Positions 33,429 through 43,249 of a stretch of 64,000 nt of DNA are shown here, in pieces. The notes below the pieces were generated by a model, which made no database searches, was not told the DNA's origin, and saw only the letters and a program-made list of their open reading frames with translations. The stretch is taken from positions 2,174,143-2,238,142 of the forward strand of contig CAUJNA010001224.1 of NCBI GenBank assembly GCA_963377175.1. The letters run 5' to 3'. Source of the stretch: Effrenium voratum (Eukaryota > Sar > Dinophyceae > Suessiales > Symbiodiniaceae). The first letter of the stretch is position 1. Every line of letters begins with the position of its first letter. Made by a program: the position numbers and the translations under genes.

Positions 33429-35171
33429 CTGGAACAAGGGGTCCCACTGGGGGTCACGGACCCACCCCTAGCTTCGCCGGGCATCTGGCCACTCAAGAAG
33501 GAGCTAAAAGGGGAGGAGCCGGAGTTCCAGGAACTCCCTCATCCGGGCCGGGGTAACTACCCCTCAGCGGATCACTTCAGCGAGCTCATCCGTAGCACAT
33601 TCCTGGAGGAGGTCCCCATGGGCATGGTAGATGGCCCTCTCACCAAGGTAGAGGCAGCAGCGCGCTGTGGCTGCAATATGGAGGATCTTTGTCCAGGCCC
33701 CCTAGCGGGCATCGACGAGGAGGACAAGATCCGCACCATCTACGATGGCTCGGTGGGCGGGGCCAACGACACCATCAGGAACCAGACGGTGGAAAGGACG
33801 ACGGCTCCGACGGTGCTGGATGGGGTACAAGCTCTTCATTGGCTACATGCGGCAGCTGAGGAGGGACCTCCCTCTCAGGGTGCCTCCGGCCCCGAGAAGG
33901 AGGTCGCCAAATCTCCACCCGAGGGCTGGCTATGGCCGGAGCCGGGCACCAGGTGGGTGCTGCTCAAGGCGGACGTCACCAAGGCCCACCGGATCCTCAG
34001 AAAGGGCTGGCGGTTCCAGGTGGCTTCACTGGGAGAAGAATGGTGGGTGAACAAGGTAGGCACATACGGCATGGCCAGTGCCCAATCCTACTGGGGACGC
34101 CTGGCAGCCCTTCTACTCAGGGTCCTCTACGCACTTTTCCCTCAAGTGGATTGGAACTTCGTCTTTGTGGATGACTTCCTGTGGCTGCTTCGCAGCGAGG
34201 GGGCAGTAAACTTGGCGGTGGCGCTGTTGGCAACACTCCTGGCCTTGGGCACCCCGCTTAGCTGGAAGAAGACACATTTGGCGGAGGTCAACACGTGGCT
34301 GGGCTTCGTGGTCCACCCGAACATCCCGCAGGTTCTCATGGCCGCCAACAAACACATCCTGGTGATGGAGGTCCTGCAGACCATGGTGGAAGGGCAGGCG
34401 ATGCACTCAAAGGACATCGAGAAGGCCCTGGGCCGCATCCAATGGGCCACTGCGGCATGTCCGCTGGCGAAGTCGATGCTTCAACCATTGTGGGCCTGGA
34501 AGATGGCCACCACCACGGTGGGGAAACCCCCCAAGGTGGTCAGGATGCTGGCGTTCATGCTGCAGTTCCTCTTCAACACGCCCTTCGTCCAGTACTCCCC
34601 TTACCTGCCGAAGTCCTCTTGGTGGGGTTGCAGCGATGCTAGCGCCTCGGACGAAGGACTTGCATTTGTGGGAGGATGGTGCTCCAACAAGACGGAGCCG
34701 GAAAAGAAGGAGGTGTACTGGTTCCACGAACAGATCCACGCTTGGGCATTCAAGAATGGGGATCCCAAGCGGAGGATTGCGGCTTTGGAAATGCTGGGCA
34801 CGCTCTTCCTCTGTAACATGATCCTCACGCACCAAGGCCCTCTGTCCTCCCGGGTCCGACTCCCGGTGGGCAGTGACAACCAGGGCAACGTCATGGCGAT
34901 GCTCAACCTTGGATCCAAGAAGCCCTATACCGCGGCTATCCTGATGGAGCTGGTCTTCCTGCTCCACACCCATGGCTGCTCGCTGGCGGCCAACCACGTG
35001 CCCCGGGAATTCAACCAGTGGGCCGATGAGCTGACGCACCCAGATTTCTCTGGGTTCGACCCTTTGCACAGGGTCCCTAGACAGGAACTCTGCGAGGAGT
35101 TCGTTTTTCTCCCGCGTCTCCTGAATGGAGATGCATTTGATCTCAGCGTGGGCCCACCCATGCTCCCGTGA
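33423..35171 (+). CDS. Reverse transcriptase-RNase H (DIRS/PAT/Ngaro type)
   Basis: It copies the element RNA into DNA and removes the RNA strand. The frame is open from RDLEQGVPLGVTDPPL at 33423 to the stop at 35171. The N-terminus is lost to a frameshift, so no start codon is claimed. RT motifs: LLKADVTKAHR with aspartate at 33972-33974 (motif A), GMASAQSYWGRL (motif B-like), and FVFVDDFLWL with aspartates at 34170-34175 (motif C). TWLGFVVHP follows. RNase H: SDASASDEG (Asp 34635-34637), AALEMLGTL (Glu 34788-34790), GSDNQGNVMAM (Asp 34875-34877) and HVPREFNQWADELTH (Asp 35025-35027). All catalytic acids are present. A linker with EEGPPSQGASGPEKEVAKSP between the finger region and motif A includes a GGGTGCC hairpin. 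No LTR-type integrase or protease follows, as expected when the partner enzyme is a tyrosine recombinase. Confidence 0.88.
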   Translation, partial: RDLEQGVPLGVTDPPLASPGIWPLKKELKGEEPEFQELPHPGRGNYPSADHFSELIRSTFLEEVPMGMVDGPLTKVEAAARCGCNMEDLCPGPLAGIDEEDKIRTIYDGSVGGANDTIRNQTVERTTAPTVLDGVQALHWLHAAAEEGPPSQGASGPEKEVAKSPPEGWLWPEPGTRWVLLKADVTKAHRILRKGWRFQVASLGEEWWVNKVGTYGMASAQSYWGRLAALLLRVLYALFPQVDWNFVFVDDFLWLLRSEGAVNLAVALLATLLALGTPLSWKKTHLAEVNTWLGFVVHPNIPQVLMAANKHILVMEVLQTMVEGQAMHSKDIEKALGRIQWATAACPLAKSMLQPLWAWKMATTTVGKPPKVVRMLAFMLQFLFNTPFVQYSPYLPKSSWWGCSDASASDEGLAFVGGWCSNKTEPEKKEVYWFHEQIHAWAFKNGDPKRRIAALEMLGTLFLCNMILTHQGPLSSRVRLPVGSDNQGNVMAMLNLGSKKPYTAAILMELVFLLHTHGCSLAANHVPREFNQWADELTHPDFSGFDPLHRVPRQELCEEFVFLPRLLNGDAFDLSVGPPMLP

Positions 35172-35261
35172 CCGGAGCCGGTGGGTGACTCACTTCCCCT
35201 GGTGGCAGACCCCCCTGTGGCCTGGGTGCCCCGGGCCCCGGCTCAGGGGCGGGCGCTATCA

Positions 35262-35430
35262 GTCTGCACACCCGTTCTTCAGTTTTTGAGAGTTTGTGGT
35301 GGGTGGCCCATGGGGCCCACCCAGCCGTTGACATCTGACAGGGGAAGATGAGTCCCTGGCACCAACACATTGCTCGGATAAAAGAGTTATCGCTTGCATG
35401 TGTGGTGCCGTTTGGTTAGCTTACATACAC
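35262..35430 (+). repeat. Split repeat B2, right end of element
   Basis: Matches B1 (29977-30145). The final bases CATACAC meet the flanking array at TAGGGGAATT. Joining the left flank GAGAATAC to TAGGGGAATT restores the array period. Confidence 0.92.
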
Positions 35431-35720
35431 TAGGGGAATTCTGAGAGAATACTAGGGGTATACCAAAGAATATTTAAGGAATACGAGGGCAATACTGAAG
35501 GTATTCCCCTAGTATTTCCCCTCCCTTACTAGGAAATACTCGGGGCATACCAAGAGAATACTACAGGAATACTAGGGCAATACTAGGCAAATACTCAAGG
35601 AAGACTGCGGGAATACTAAAGGAGCATACTAGGAGAATGCTAGGATAATGCTGAGGAAATACGAGGCTCAATTTGTCTGACAAGTCACCAGGGCAATACC
35701 AGAAAAATACTCTGAAAATA
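35431..35720. repeat. Degenerate AATACTAGGG array, right half
   Basis: Continuation of the array at 24861-25630, with the same GAATACTAGGG, ATTCCCCTAGTATT and ATACCAAGAGAA variants. It decays after about 35720. Confidence 0.9.
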
Positions 35721-35880
35721 CGAAAGCGTCGCATGCGTTCTTGAGGTCATGAAATGTCATATCCTGCTTGGCCATGCTAGGACAGGGTCAGAACAAAGGG
35801 CAGAAGAGGAGTAAGGAAGCGCTGGAGCCAGACAGCTTCAAATATGGACTTGGTTCTGCTCAGATGCCAAGGACACCTGG

Positions 35881-35995
35881 GAAAAACTGAAAAAACTGAA
35901 AATCAAGGATTCTGAGGGACATGAGGGCTGCCCCCCCGGCCATGCCCCTCCAAATCCTTGGTTTTTCAGTTGTTTTTCTTCATTTTTTCAGTTCC
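35881..35995. repeat. Foldback repeat
   Basis: The left arm AACTGAAAATCAAGGATT and right arm AATCCTTGGTTTTTCAGTT are imperfect inverses. Further AAAACTGAAAA blocks extend both arms around a GC-rich loop. It resembles a MITE, but no target duplication was found. Confidence 0.6.
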
Positions 35996-36269
35996 AAAGA
36001 GCTTCCTTGAAGAGATGCCCTTATGCAAGCATAGGGCTTGGTTGCAGTATGGGCTGGGTTTGGCAGATGAGAGGCTTTTGCAGTTGCGGAAAATGGCTTG
36101 AAAAATGAGTGTTCTGGCAGATGCAGGGTTTTGTCAGAAACCACCGCAAATACCAGTGTTTTCAGACAAAACCTTGGCTTTTTTTTTTGGGGGGGGGGGG
36201 GCAAAGGGAAAGCCTTTTTTTTGCGCTTTTGAAGGACCGCCAAAAAGCACACCCACCATGTTGGGGCAT

Positions 36270-36440
36270 TTCGTCTACCGGAGGCAGCCCCGGTTTGCTT
36301 CAGGACCAGCACTGGCCTCGTTTGGTGCACGTCGGCCTCGGAGACCTCGGGCGCCTGCTGGCCCGGGCCCTGCCGCACTGCGACGCGCAGAGGCGAAGAA
36401 GCGCCGGAAGCGAAGCGCCGGGAGGTTGGGGGTGAGGGGA
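36270..36440 (+). CDS. Exon-like GC-rich island; frame uncertain
   Basis: GC rises sharply. One frame reads LLQDQHWPRLVHVGLGDLGR then LLARALPHCDAQRRR, a plausible protein segment. A second frame is also open but arginine/proline-rich and less natural. AT-rich DNA follows directly. No family is recognised. Confidence 0.35.
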
Positions 36441-36457
36441 CCCCCGCCGCAAAAATA

Positions 36458-36486
36458 ATACATATATATATATATATATTGATATG

Positions 36487-36521
<35 letters not shown>

Positions 36522-36545
36522 GTATATGTATATGCACAGATATAT
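36458..36545. repeat. AT-rich (TA)n tract
   Basis: Several TATATA runs are separated by TGTA and TGATATG. It is non-coding, and the isoleucine/tyrosine frames come from the repeat. Confidence 0.9.
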
Positions 36546-38310
36546 GTGTATTATAGTGTTAGCGACGGGAGGGGTAGACCCAATGTTGACCCCATATTAA
36601 TCAACCAGAGGTTTATTCACAGGGCGTGCCCCTGGGTTTAGTGGGGAATGTTCACTGTTGGAGGGGAACACCTCCCAATTAGCAGACGGGGTTGATGAAG
36701 ATGGGGTTAACATGTCCTTGATCTTCCAGGATCCTGAAAAAGCAGGCCTTTGGCTGACTTTCCTTTTTCAACCAAGCGAAAATCAAGAATGACCCTGTTT
36801 TTTGCTGGTCCTTGGAAGACCAAGAATATATGTATGTATGTATGTATGTATGTATATATATATATATGGTTCAGTGTCTATGGTCCCCAGCTCCCCCCCC
36901 TTACCATGGGGTTTCCTTGTTGGCGTTCTTTGAAAAGCCCCCAAATGGTGGGTTTCCGTTTTGGAGTTCTTGCAAAGCCACCAAAACAATATGGAAGGTC
37001 CAAATGGGGCTCTCATATTATTTTTCATTGGTAGCCCTTGTTGGGTGGCCTCGAAGGGACATCAAAAGGAAAGCCGGAGCTATGCTCGAGGTTCCCCTAA
37101 AAACACACCCATTTGGAGCGGTTGAAAAAACATGTCATGGACCTCCAAGGGGCGGAGGGAGGCAGTTGTGAGGGGGGAAGGGGCTATCCATCCGCCTGGT
37201 CTAGCTGGTCTAGGATAAACCAAAGGTTTTGAGGAGGCCCAAACTCATGAAGGGCTGAGAGCCCCCCCCTCTTTGTCCAAGACGTCAGGCCTCCAGGTGG
37301 GTGTCCCTTGTTTTCCTTGTCGCCCATTGTTCACCCCCTTTCAAGGATTGCAATCGTTTGATGTCTCACCCCTTCTCATTTTCGAAAGTGAGGCCCCTGT
37401 CCTATTGTCCAATCCTGATGGCAGGTCATAATCCTCAATAGTCCCGAACCTGTCAATCGTCGCGACTGCTGGGCTGCAATGACTCCCCTCGCTGGCAATC
37501 AGTGAAGGGGTTGGCCGCAGACTGGTGGACCCCAAAAGAAAGCGCTGCCAAGCTGAGCAACTGGGTCGCTCTTTGCAGATTCGCATGGAGACCACCGAGC
37601 ATAGTGGTCCCCTCAAAAATGGAACCAAACAAGGGGTTTCCAGAAAGCAGATGCGAAACAGCAATGGCTTCCGAGGTTGTAACAAAAATGCCAGTCGGTC
37701 AAAATCCTGGTACCCCCCTACCCCCGAGATTCCCTTTCAAAATAAACCAAACAAAAGGGGCAGTCGCCCAAAAACAGGTATCTGGGTTTTGGCTCACACC
37801 CAAATTGCACTCGAGTAACTTGCGCTTCCGAGCTGCCGCCTTTCGCCTGTTTTTCCTCGCCGTTTCGAGCCAGGGCTCGGGAGATCCAGTTTTATCACAT
37901 CTGGACCCACGCAGAGCCAGTCTCAGTGCTTCTCGGCGGGAAGTGGTCCGTTCGGCCTCGTGATAACCGCCTTTTTGGCCACGGAAGTGTTCTGGGCACC
38001 TGGCTTTATGTGTTGTTGTTGTTTGTTTTTCTGGGAAGACGGGTTTTCCCTTAAAATTAACCAACGAAAAGAAGGTGACATTGTTCTCAGTGTCCTTTGT
38101 TCTCAGTTTGTCGATTCATGACAAGTCGCCCCGCTACACTGGTGCAGCTTACCTGAACTGGGATGCTGCTGACTTGTTGTGTTGTTTCATTTGGGGCACC
38201 AAGCCATGTTTGAATAGATTGAAAGCTGAATGAGTGCGTCATTGAGTACGTGCAAACTACAACTAAAATTAATCAACAACTGGGCAAACGCTCAAACATA
38301 GCCAGGCCGA
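36546..38310. other. Non-coding stretch
   Basis: It holds a (GTAT)n tract at about 36825-36866 and unassigned DNA. The block near 36570-36700 (GACCCATATTAAT-like, GAGGGGAACACC) has a diverged relative near 57110-57270. No gene is recognised. Confidence 0.45.
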
Positions 38311-38517
38311 AACATACCTACCTGCCTACCTACCTACCGACATACGTACGTACGTAGGTACCTACACGCATACATGCATGCATGCATGCATGCATGCATG
38401 CATGCATGCATGCATACATACATACATACATACATACATAGATACATACATACATACATAGATACATACATAGATACATACATACATACGTACCTACCTA
38501 CCTACCTACCTACCTAC
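38311..38517. repeat. Tetranucleotide microsatellite, left of foldback
   Basis: Runs of CCTA, GTAC, ATGC and CATA end in (CCTA)n at the border of the 5.3-kb element. The same CCTA then CATA order in mirror sense follows the element, so it inserted into a CCTA tract. Confidence 0.9.
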
Positions 38518-39040
38518 CAGGGCTGTCCTTAACCATCTGGGCATCCTGCGCTGTAGTACCTACTTTCAAGTGGACGCCTTTGAACATTGGCTTCTATTTG
38601 GATGGGTCAACATCTTTGAACTATGTTTGAGAGTTCCCCCCGAAACTTCTCCACCCTCCGCTTTGACCTTTTGGCATTTGGGCACGTGTCAAAACCAGGA
38701 AGGTCCTTGGCGCTCCAGAACGGCTGGCAACTCATGAATAGGGTTCTCAAATGAACAACTGCCACATTGAATCCTTTGCTCAGGAAATCTACCTTGAATG
38801 AACAGCTGCTTAGAAAAAGGCGCGGTTTGTTCAGATGTGTGTGAAGTTGTGTTTGGCGACCTGGTGGAAATCGTAGCGAAGAGAAGAGAATACACCGTGC
38901 CAAGTATACCTCCTCTGCGGAACGTTACTGCCAGCTTGCAAGCCCCGACAAACTCACGCCTGGAGTCTGCGGAGGCCCACGGTCACCTTTGTGGTCTGCA
39001 GTGTTTGACAGACGGTCTTCCAATCTTAGGCTTATGGTTT
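38518..39040 (+). repeat. Left arm of foldback element
   Basis: Inverse of 43250-43794. Anchor blocks include AAGGTCCTTGGCGCTCCAGAA, cut here to the shared TCCTTGGCGCTCCAGAA, then TTTGGCGACCTGGTGG and TGTGGTCTGCAGT. Short frames occur in both orientations because the arms mirror each other. Confidence 0.8.
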
Positions 39041-39109
39041 GCCGTGGGAGCGCCGCCCGGCACACAATGTTCTTTGTAGTCTTTCCGTAGTCTTCCCCTA
39101 GTCTTCCTA

Positions 39110-39890
39110 AGTCTTCCAGGCCCGTCGCACGACGCGGCCCAGCGGTGTGCAACAGAGTCTGCCTGTAGTCTTCCCGCGGTGTTCTCCGACTCCTCACGCA
39201 GGCTTCCCGCAGCTTAACTTTTCCACAGTCTTTCCGAGTTTTCTCCGGCCCGCGTCGTGCGACCGTGTGCATTCTTCCTGTATGTCCGTTGTCTTCCGGC
39301 AACTTTGCCGTAATCTTTCCGTAGTCTTCCGAGTCCTCCCCAGCCCGCGTCGCGCGACGCGCTTCGGCCCGCCGTGTTCCTGTAAGTGGTCTTCGCCTGT
39401 CCTTTCTATAGGCCTGTCCTTCCGGTAGCCTTCCCTGTGTCTGGTCTTCCAGGTTTCCCGACTCGCGTCGCGCGACGCGGGCGTAGTTTTCTCATGGTCT
39501 TCTCGTAGTTGTTTGGCACCCTTCCCCGGTCCAGCGCGCCCAATCCGCCTGCGCATCCGGGAGGCGGTGTGCGGTAAAACTCCCTGCACTTGTCTTATTG
39601 TGAGTCCTCTCCAAGGTTTCCGCAATCGTTAACGTTCTTCCCGAGTCCCGCGTCGCGCGACGCGCGCCCGTCTTGCTGTAGACTTTCAAGAGTCTTCCGC
39701 CAACTTTGCCGTATCTTCCCGCAATCTTCGCGAGCGTTCCCCGGCCCGCGTCGCGCGACGCGCCCGGCGGTCCGTAGTCTTCGCCTTGCTTGCTCTTCCC
39801 GTAGTCTTTCCAAGTCCTCTCCAGCCCGCGTCTTCCGGCAGTCTCCTTTCCCGGCCCGCGTCGCGCGACGCGGCCCAACACGCCCGGCGC
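39110..39890. repeat. Array of CGCGTCGCGCGACGCG palindromes
   Basis: The 16-bp perfect palindrome or close variants recur near 39345, 39463, 39649, 39749 and 39857, with diverged copies at 39123 and 39250. They are separated by GTAGTCTTCC/CGAGTCCTC-type spacers of about 100 bp. Related single copies lie near 42085, 42655 and 42905 in the duplicated block. The area is far richer in CpG than its surroundings. Confidence 0.8.
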
Positions 39891-40214
39891 GAACCGCGGG
39901 GCCGGCGCAAACAGCGAAGCAAACGGCGTGGTGAGGGTAGATTGGGGCAATAGACGGGAAACCAAGGCAACACAAATGACAACTGGCGATTCCTGTGCTC
40001 CACGGTCAACTCCCATCGGTCAGCAATTCCCCGCAAGAAAAATCCCCAAAGCTCCTGGCCAAAAATGCTAGGTCCGCTGACCAACTTCCTTCAGCGTCAC
40101 CCGTCACCCAGTGTCAACCCGGCAACCTGTCAACTTCCCCCTAGTCACGCCTTCTTCCACTAAAGCGCACTTGCGCCACGCAGGTCTCAGCGCGTAGGTT
40201 GCCTCAAGAGTTGC

Positions 40215-40720
40215 TTGCAGAAAGGGGAGGCAGAGGAGAGGTGGAAGGAAGCAGGGGGGCGTGAAAAAAACACGCCTTTCCACACCCCTCAAAGCCGCGC
40301 GCGTGATTCCGAACTGCGCGCAAAGGGTGGATCGCAGGGGCAACTCAAGCTTCTGGCGCGCTTAGCTTGTTTTTTGGCACTGATGGGGGCTAATCGCGCA
40401 ACAAGTGGATATGACTGCATGCGTCACAGCGCAATGAGCAGTCTGCGAGCGTATGACATGGACGCCTAGTCCTGATTTGCCTAGTGCGCCTGAGAAAGCT
40501 TTTCTGCAGGTGGTCCCTAGCAGGTTATGACTGGTACTTTTCTGACCGCCAAATCGCAGCAGTTGCCAAAGCCACTAGCGATCTCAAAGGCACCTAAAGC
40601 GGCTGCGCAAAACATCTGCTCTAAGGTGTCACTCAGCAAAAGGCTTCTGAAACTTCTCTTCTGGGCTGCCTTTCCGGGGAAAAGCACGCCAGAAAGTTGC
40701 GTCATCTCCGTCTAAATTGC
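40215..40720 (+). repeat. Inner inverted repeat, left arm
   Basis: Inverse of 41560-42060. Anchors are CCCCTCAAAGCCGCGCGCGT, CGCGCAAAGGGTGGA, GAGAAAGCTTTTCTGCA and ACCGCCAAATCGC. It lies between two direct duplicates, so the element is a nested structure. Confidence 0.75.
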
Positions 40721-41559
40721 CCCCAGGCTTGCAAGGCCACGAGCCACAATCCATTGTGATGCGAGTGAACGATATCAAGCACTATCGTTGCGCAGACTGC
40801 TTGCGTCACCGTAGATTCGGAAGCGCGCAGATCTTCGCAGTTGGGCAACGCCACGTGTTGCAGCTAGGTGACAGCAGCTGTAGCCGTCGCGTTGGCGTTC
40901 ACAGCTACCCCGTTGCCCAATGAACACGCAGGCAGAGAAGTGTAATTAGATCTATGAAGGGGCCCCTGTCTTACATACTTCCAACAACTCCCCTCGATGG
41001 GAACTTCCCAGATATAGCTGGGGATTGCAGCTTTCCAGGAGCCTTGACTTGCATCTGGCTGGGGTTGACAATTCACTACCCCGGCTATCAGCTGTCCAGC
41101 CCGAACACCCGATACTTGGGGTCTGGCACCCTCAGAGCCAACTTTTTCTGGCCCGTGCAAGCACGCAATGCTGTGTAGCAATTTCGCACCCATCCTGACA
41201 CTTCTCCAAGCTGAGTGCTGGCTATGGGATGTCCAGCCTGGACACCTGATACTTCAGGTTACTGGCGGCCAACAAGCAGCGTGTCTTTTTTTGATGTCCG
41301 GCCCCTTATAAGAATTGGCTTCTGCGTGTTTCGCCGCAAAAAAAAAACCGGGTATTGTGTCTTGGCAAGGTTCAGTGTTTAGGGTTGTTGTTTGGGCCAA
41401 CCCACGTAATACGCAATGAGTATGTCAGTGTGACGCACTGAGCTTGCGCTGCCGAACAGGTTGCGTGATGTAGTGCTTGATATCCTTTTCGCGCATCCCA
41501 GTGGGATGGGGCGTGCGGATAATTTAGACGGAGATGGGCAGAGGGCCTTGAGCTCGACA
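40721..41559. other. Unique centre of the foldback element
   Basis: No gene is seen. Two short direct repeats, GTCCAGCCCGAACACCCGAT and GTCCAGCCTGGACACCTGAT, lie near 41096 and 41231, each followed by ACTT. An A-run occurs at about 41338. Confidence 0.5.
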
Positions 41560-42060
41560 TTCAAGCCGCTGAGCAGCAGAGCTGCTCTGGCAGCAGCTGC
41601 GCCGTGGCGAGCAAATACTGCAGCTGCTGTTCAGTTTCTAGGCGCCTTTGAGATTGCTATAGTGGCTTTGGCCATTGCCGCGATTTGGCGGTCAGCAAAA
41701 ATGCCAACTGCCACTCATAACCTCCTGTAGACATGCAGAAAAGCTTTCTCCGCATTAGGCTCCAGGCCAGCAATGAAACACTTTCGAGGTGGTGTGTGAT
41801 TCGCCCACAGACTGCTCATTGTAATGAGCCCACGCAGTGGTATCCACTTTTTGCGCGATTAGCTCCATCAGTGCAAAAAAAAAAGAGCCAGCTAACGCAA
41901 AAACACAAGCTGCCGGCGTAGATTTAAGCTTGGGTCGGTGCGCTCCTTGCGGTCCACCCTTTGCGCGCATTTCGGAATCACGCGCGCGGCTTTGAGGGGC
42001 GGTGAACGGGCTTGATGTGAAACACGCCCCTGTGCTTCGTTCCACCCCTCCAAAGGACTA
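41560..42060 (-). repeat. Inner inverted repeat, right arm
   Basis: Partner of 40215-40720, about 75-80 percent similar by eye. It includes the mirrored ACGCGCGCGGCTTTGAGGGG block. Confidence 0.75.
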
Positions 42061-42679
42061 CGGGGAGATTACACAGGTTGCCCCACGTCGTGCGACGCGG
42101 GCCAGGGAGGACTTAGGAAGACTATGTGGCAAGCCTAAGGGGTGATTAGGGGGAGACTACGAAAAGACTACAAGAACATTGTGTGTCACGCGGCACGCCC
42201 TTTCAGTGTGAAGACGTGGGTGTCGAAAGAAGCAGGCGCAGAGCGGCGCCACTTGCGATGGGCGAGCATCCCACTTGCACGCAGTATGTAAGTTGCCTCG
42301 GAAGTTGCTTGCAGAAAGGGGAGGAAGAGGCAGTCTTGCCGTAGTCTTCAGCGGCCTGCGTCACTTGCGGGGCGCGACACGCCTTTGCACGGCAGAGTCT
42401 CCCTGTAGAAGCGTCTTCCCGTGGTCTCCTCCAATTCCTCGCGTAAGTTTTCCGTAGTAAATATTTTTCCGAGTTTCCCCTGGCCGAGTCGAACAACGCG
42501 CGCGCGCAGCCTTCCTGTCGAATTTCCGCAGTTTTCCGGCAACTTTGCCGTAATGTCAATGTTCCCCGTCTTCCCCGCCCGCGCGTGCTCCGGCCCGCCG
42601 AGTTTCTGTAATCTGTCCTTTGTAACTAGGCTTCCTCAAGTTTTCAATCACGACCCGCCGCGCGACGCGGACAAAGTCC

Positions 42680-43220
42680 CGCAGTCGTTTGGCGCTCTTC
42701 CCCAGTCCAGCGCGCCCAGTCCGCCTGCGTCCCGGGGCGCGGCGGGCGGTAGAACTCCCGGCGCTTGGGCTTCCCGCAATTTAATTTGTCATATGCTCTT
42801 CCCGAGTCTTCCCCGCCCGCGCGACTCGCGCCCCGTCTTGCTCCAAATGTTCCGTAGTCTTCCGCCAGCTTTTTCGTATCTTCCCGAAATCTCCCCGAAC
42901 ATTCCCCGTCGCGCGACGCCCCCGGTCCGGTCTTCGTTTGCTCTTCCCGTAGTCTTTTCAAGTCCTCTCCAGCCCGCGTCTTCCGGCAGTCTCCTTTCCC
43001 GGCCCGGAACATAGACGGGAAACAGAGAGCATGCCATGGTCCATTTCCCGCAAGAACAATCCTCAAAGCTCCTGGCCAAAAATCCTACGTCCGCTGACCA
43101 CGGTGTCACCCAGCGCCACCCCTTGTCACCCTTGTCAGCCCAGCAACCTGTCAAAAGTCACGCCTTCTTCCACTAAAGCGCACTTGCGCCACGCAACGCA
43201 GGTCTTTGCGCCAACGTGGC
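42680..43220 (+). repeat. Direct duplicate of 39490-40180
   Basis: It shares AGTCCAGCGCGCCCA-like sequence, TCTTCCGCCA, CAAGTCCTCTCCAGCCCGCG, TCTTCCGGCAGTCTCCTTTC and CACTAAAGCGCACTTGCGCC in the same order. Most palindromes are degraded in this copy. Confidence 0.75.
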
Positions 43221-43249
43221 GCAAGTGACACTCCGAGTCCTGCCCCTAC

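Larger units (their letters stand above)
26042..35241 (+). repeat. Nine copies of a GGGTGCCnnnGGCCCCG mini-hairpin
   Basis: The motif occurs at 26042, 26537, 27232, 28623, 29858 (variant), 31605, 31752, 33878 and 35224, always on the plus strand and only inside the retrotransposon. GGTGCC can pair with GGCCCC around a 3-nt loop with one mismatch. Three copies lie 0-60 nt after the stop codons at 27172, 29858 and 35171. Others lie in inter-domain linkers and encode G-A-x-G-P. Confidence 0.7.
25631..35430 (+). mobile_element. Split-direct-repeat tyrosine-recombinase retrotransposon
   Basis: Two repeats define it: A (25631-25751 and 30146-30266, 121 nt, identical by eye) and B (29977-30145 and 35262-35430, 169 nt, identical by eye). 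The order is A1, genes, B1 directly joined to A2, genes, B2, which is the split-direct-repeat layout known from PAT/Ngaro-type elements. The first half carries a zinc-finger ORF and a tyrosine recombinase. The second carries a Gag-like protein, a methyltransferase-like domain and RT-RNase H. The array on the two sides joins cleanly when the element is removed, so no target duplication was made. Many frame breaks, several at homopolymers, suggest a dead copy or sequencing indels. The identical repeats argue that insertion was recent. An alternative reading is two elements in tandem (25631-30145 and 30146-35430). Confidence 0.88.

Noticed and set aside
34407..35069. A 220-codon minus-strand frame under RT-RNase H
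   Set aside because: It mirrors the RT-RNase H frame. All catalytic motifs are on the plus strand.
33423..35171. LTR retrotransposon or retrovirus-like origin for the RT
   Set aside because: No protease, DDE integrase or LTR pair is present. The repeats are split and a tyrosine recombinase accompanies the RT, as in DIRS/PAT/Ngaro elements.
38330..38517. Tetranucleotide tract as a CRISPR-like or regulatory array
   Set aside because: It is a simple-sequence repeat without spacers or unit structure.
39110..40020. Arginine-rich frames across the palindrome array as basic proteins
   Set aside because: The frames follow from the CGCG palindromes, are open on both strands and are not kept in the duplicate block.
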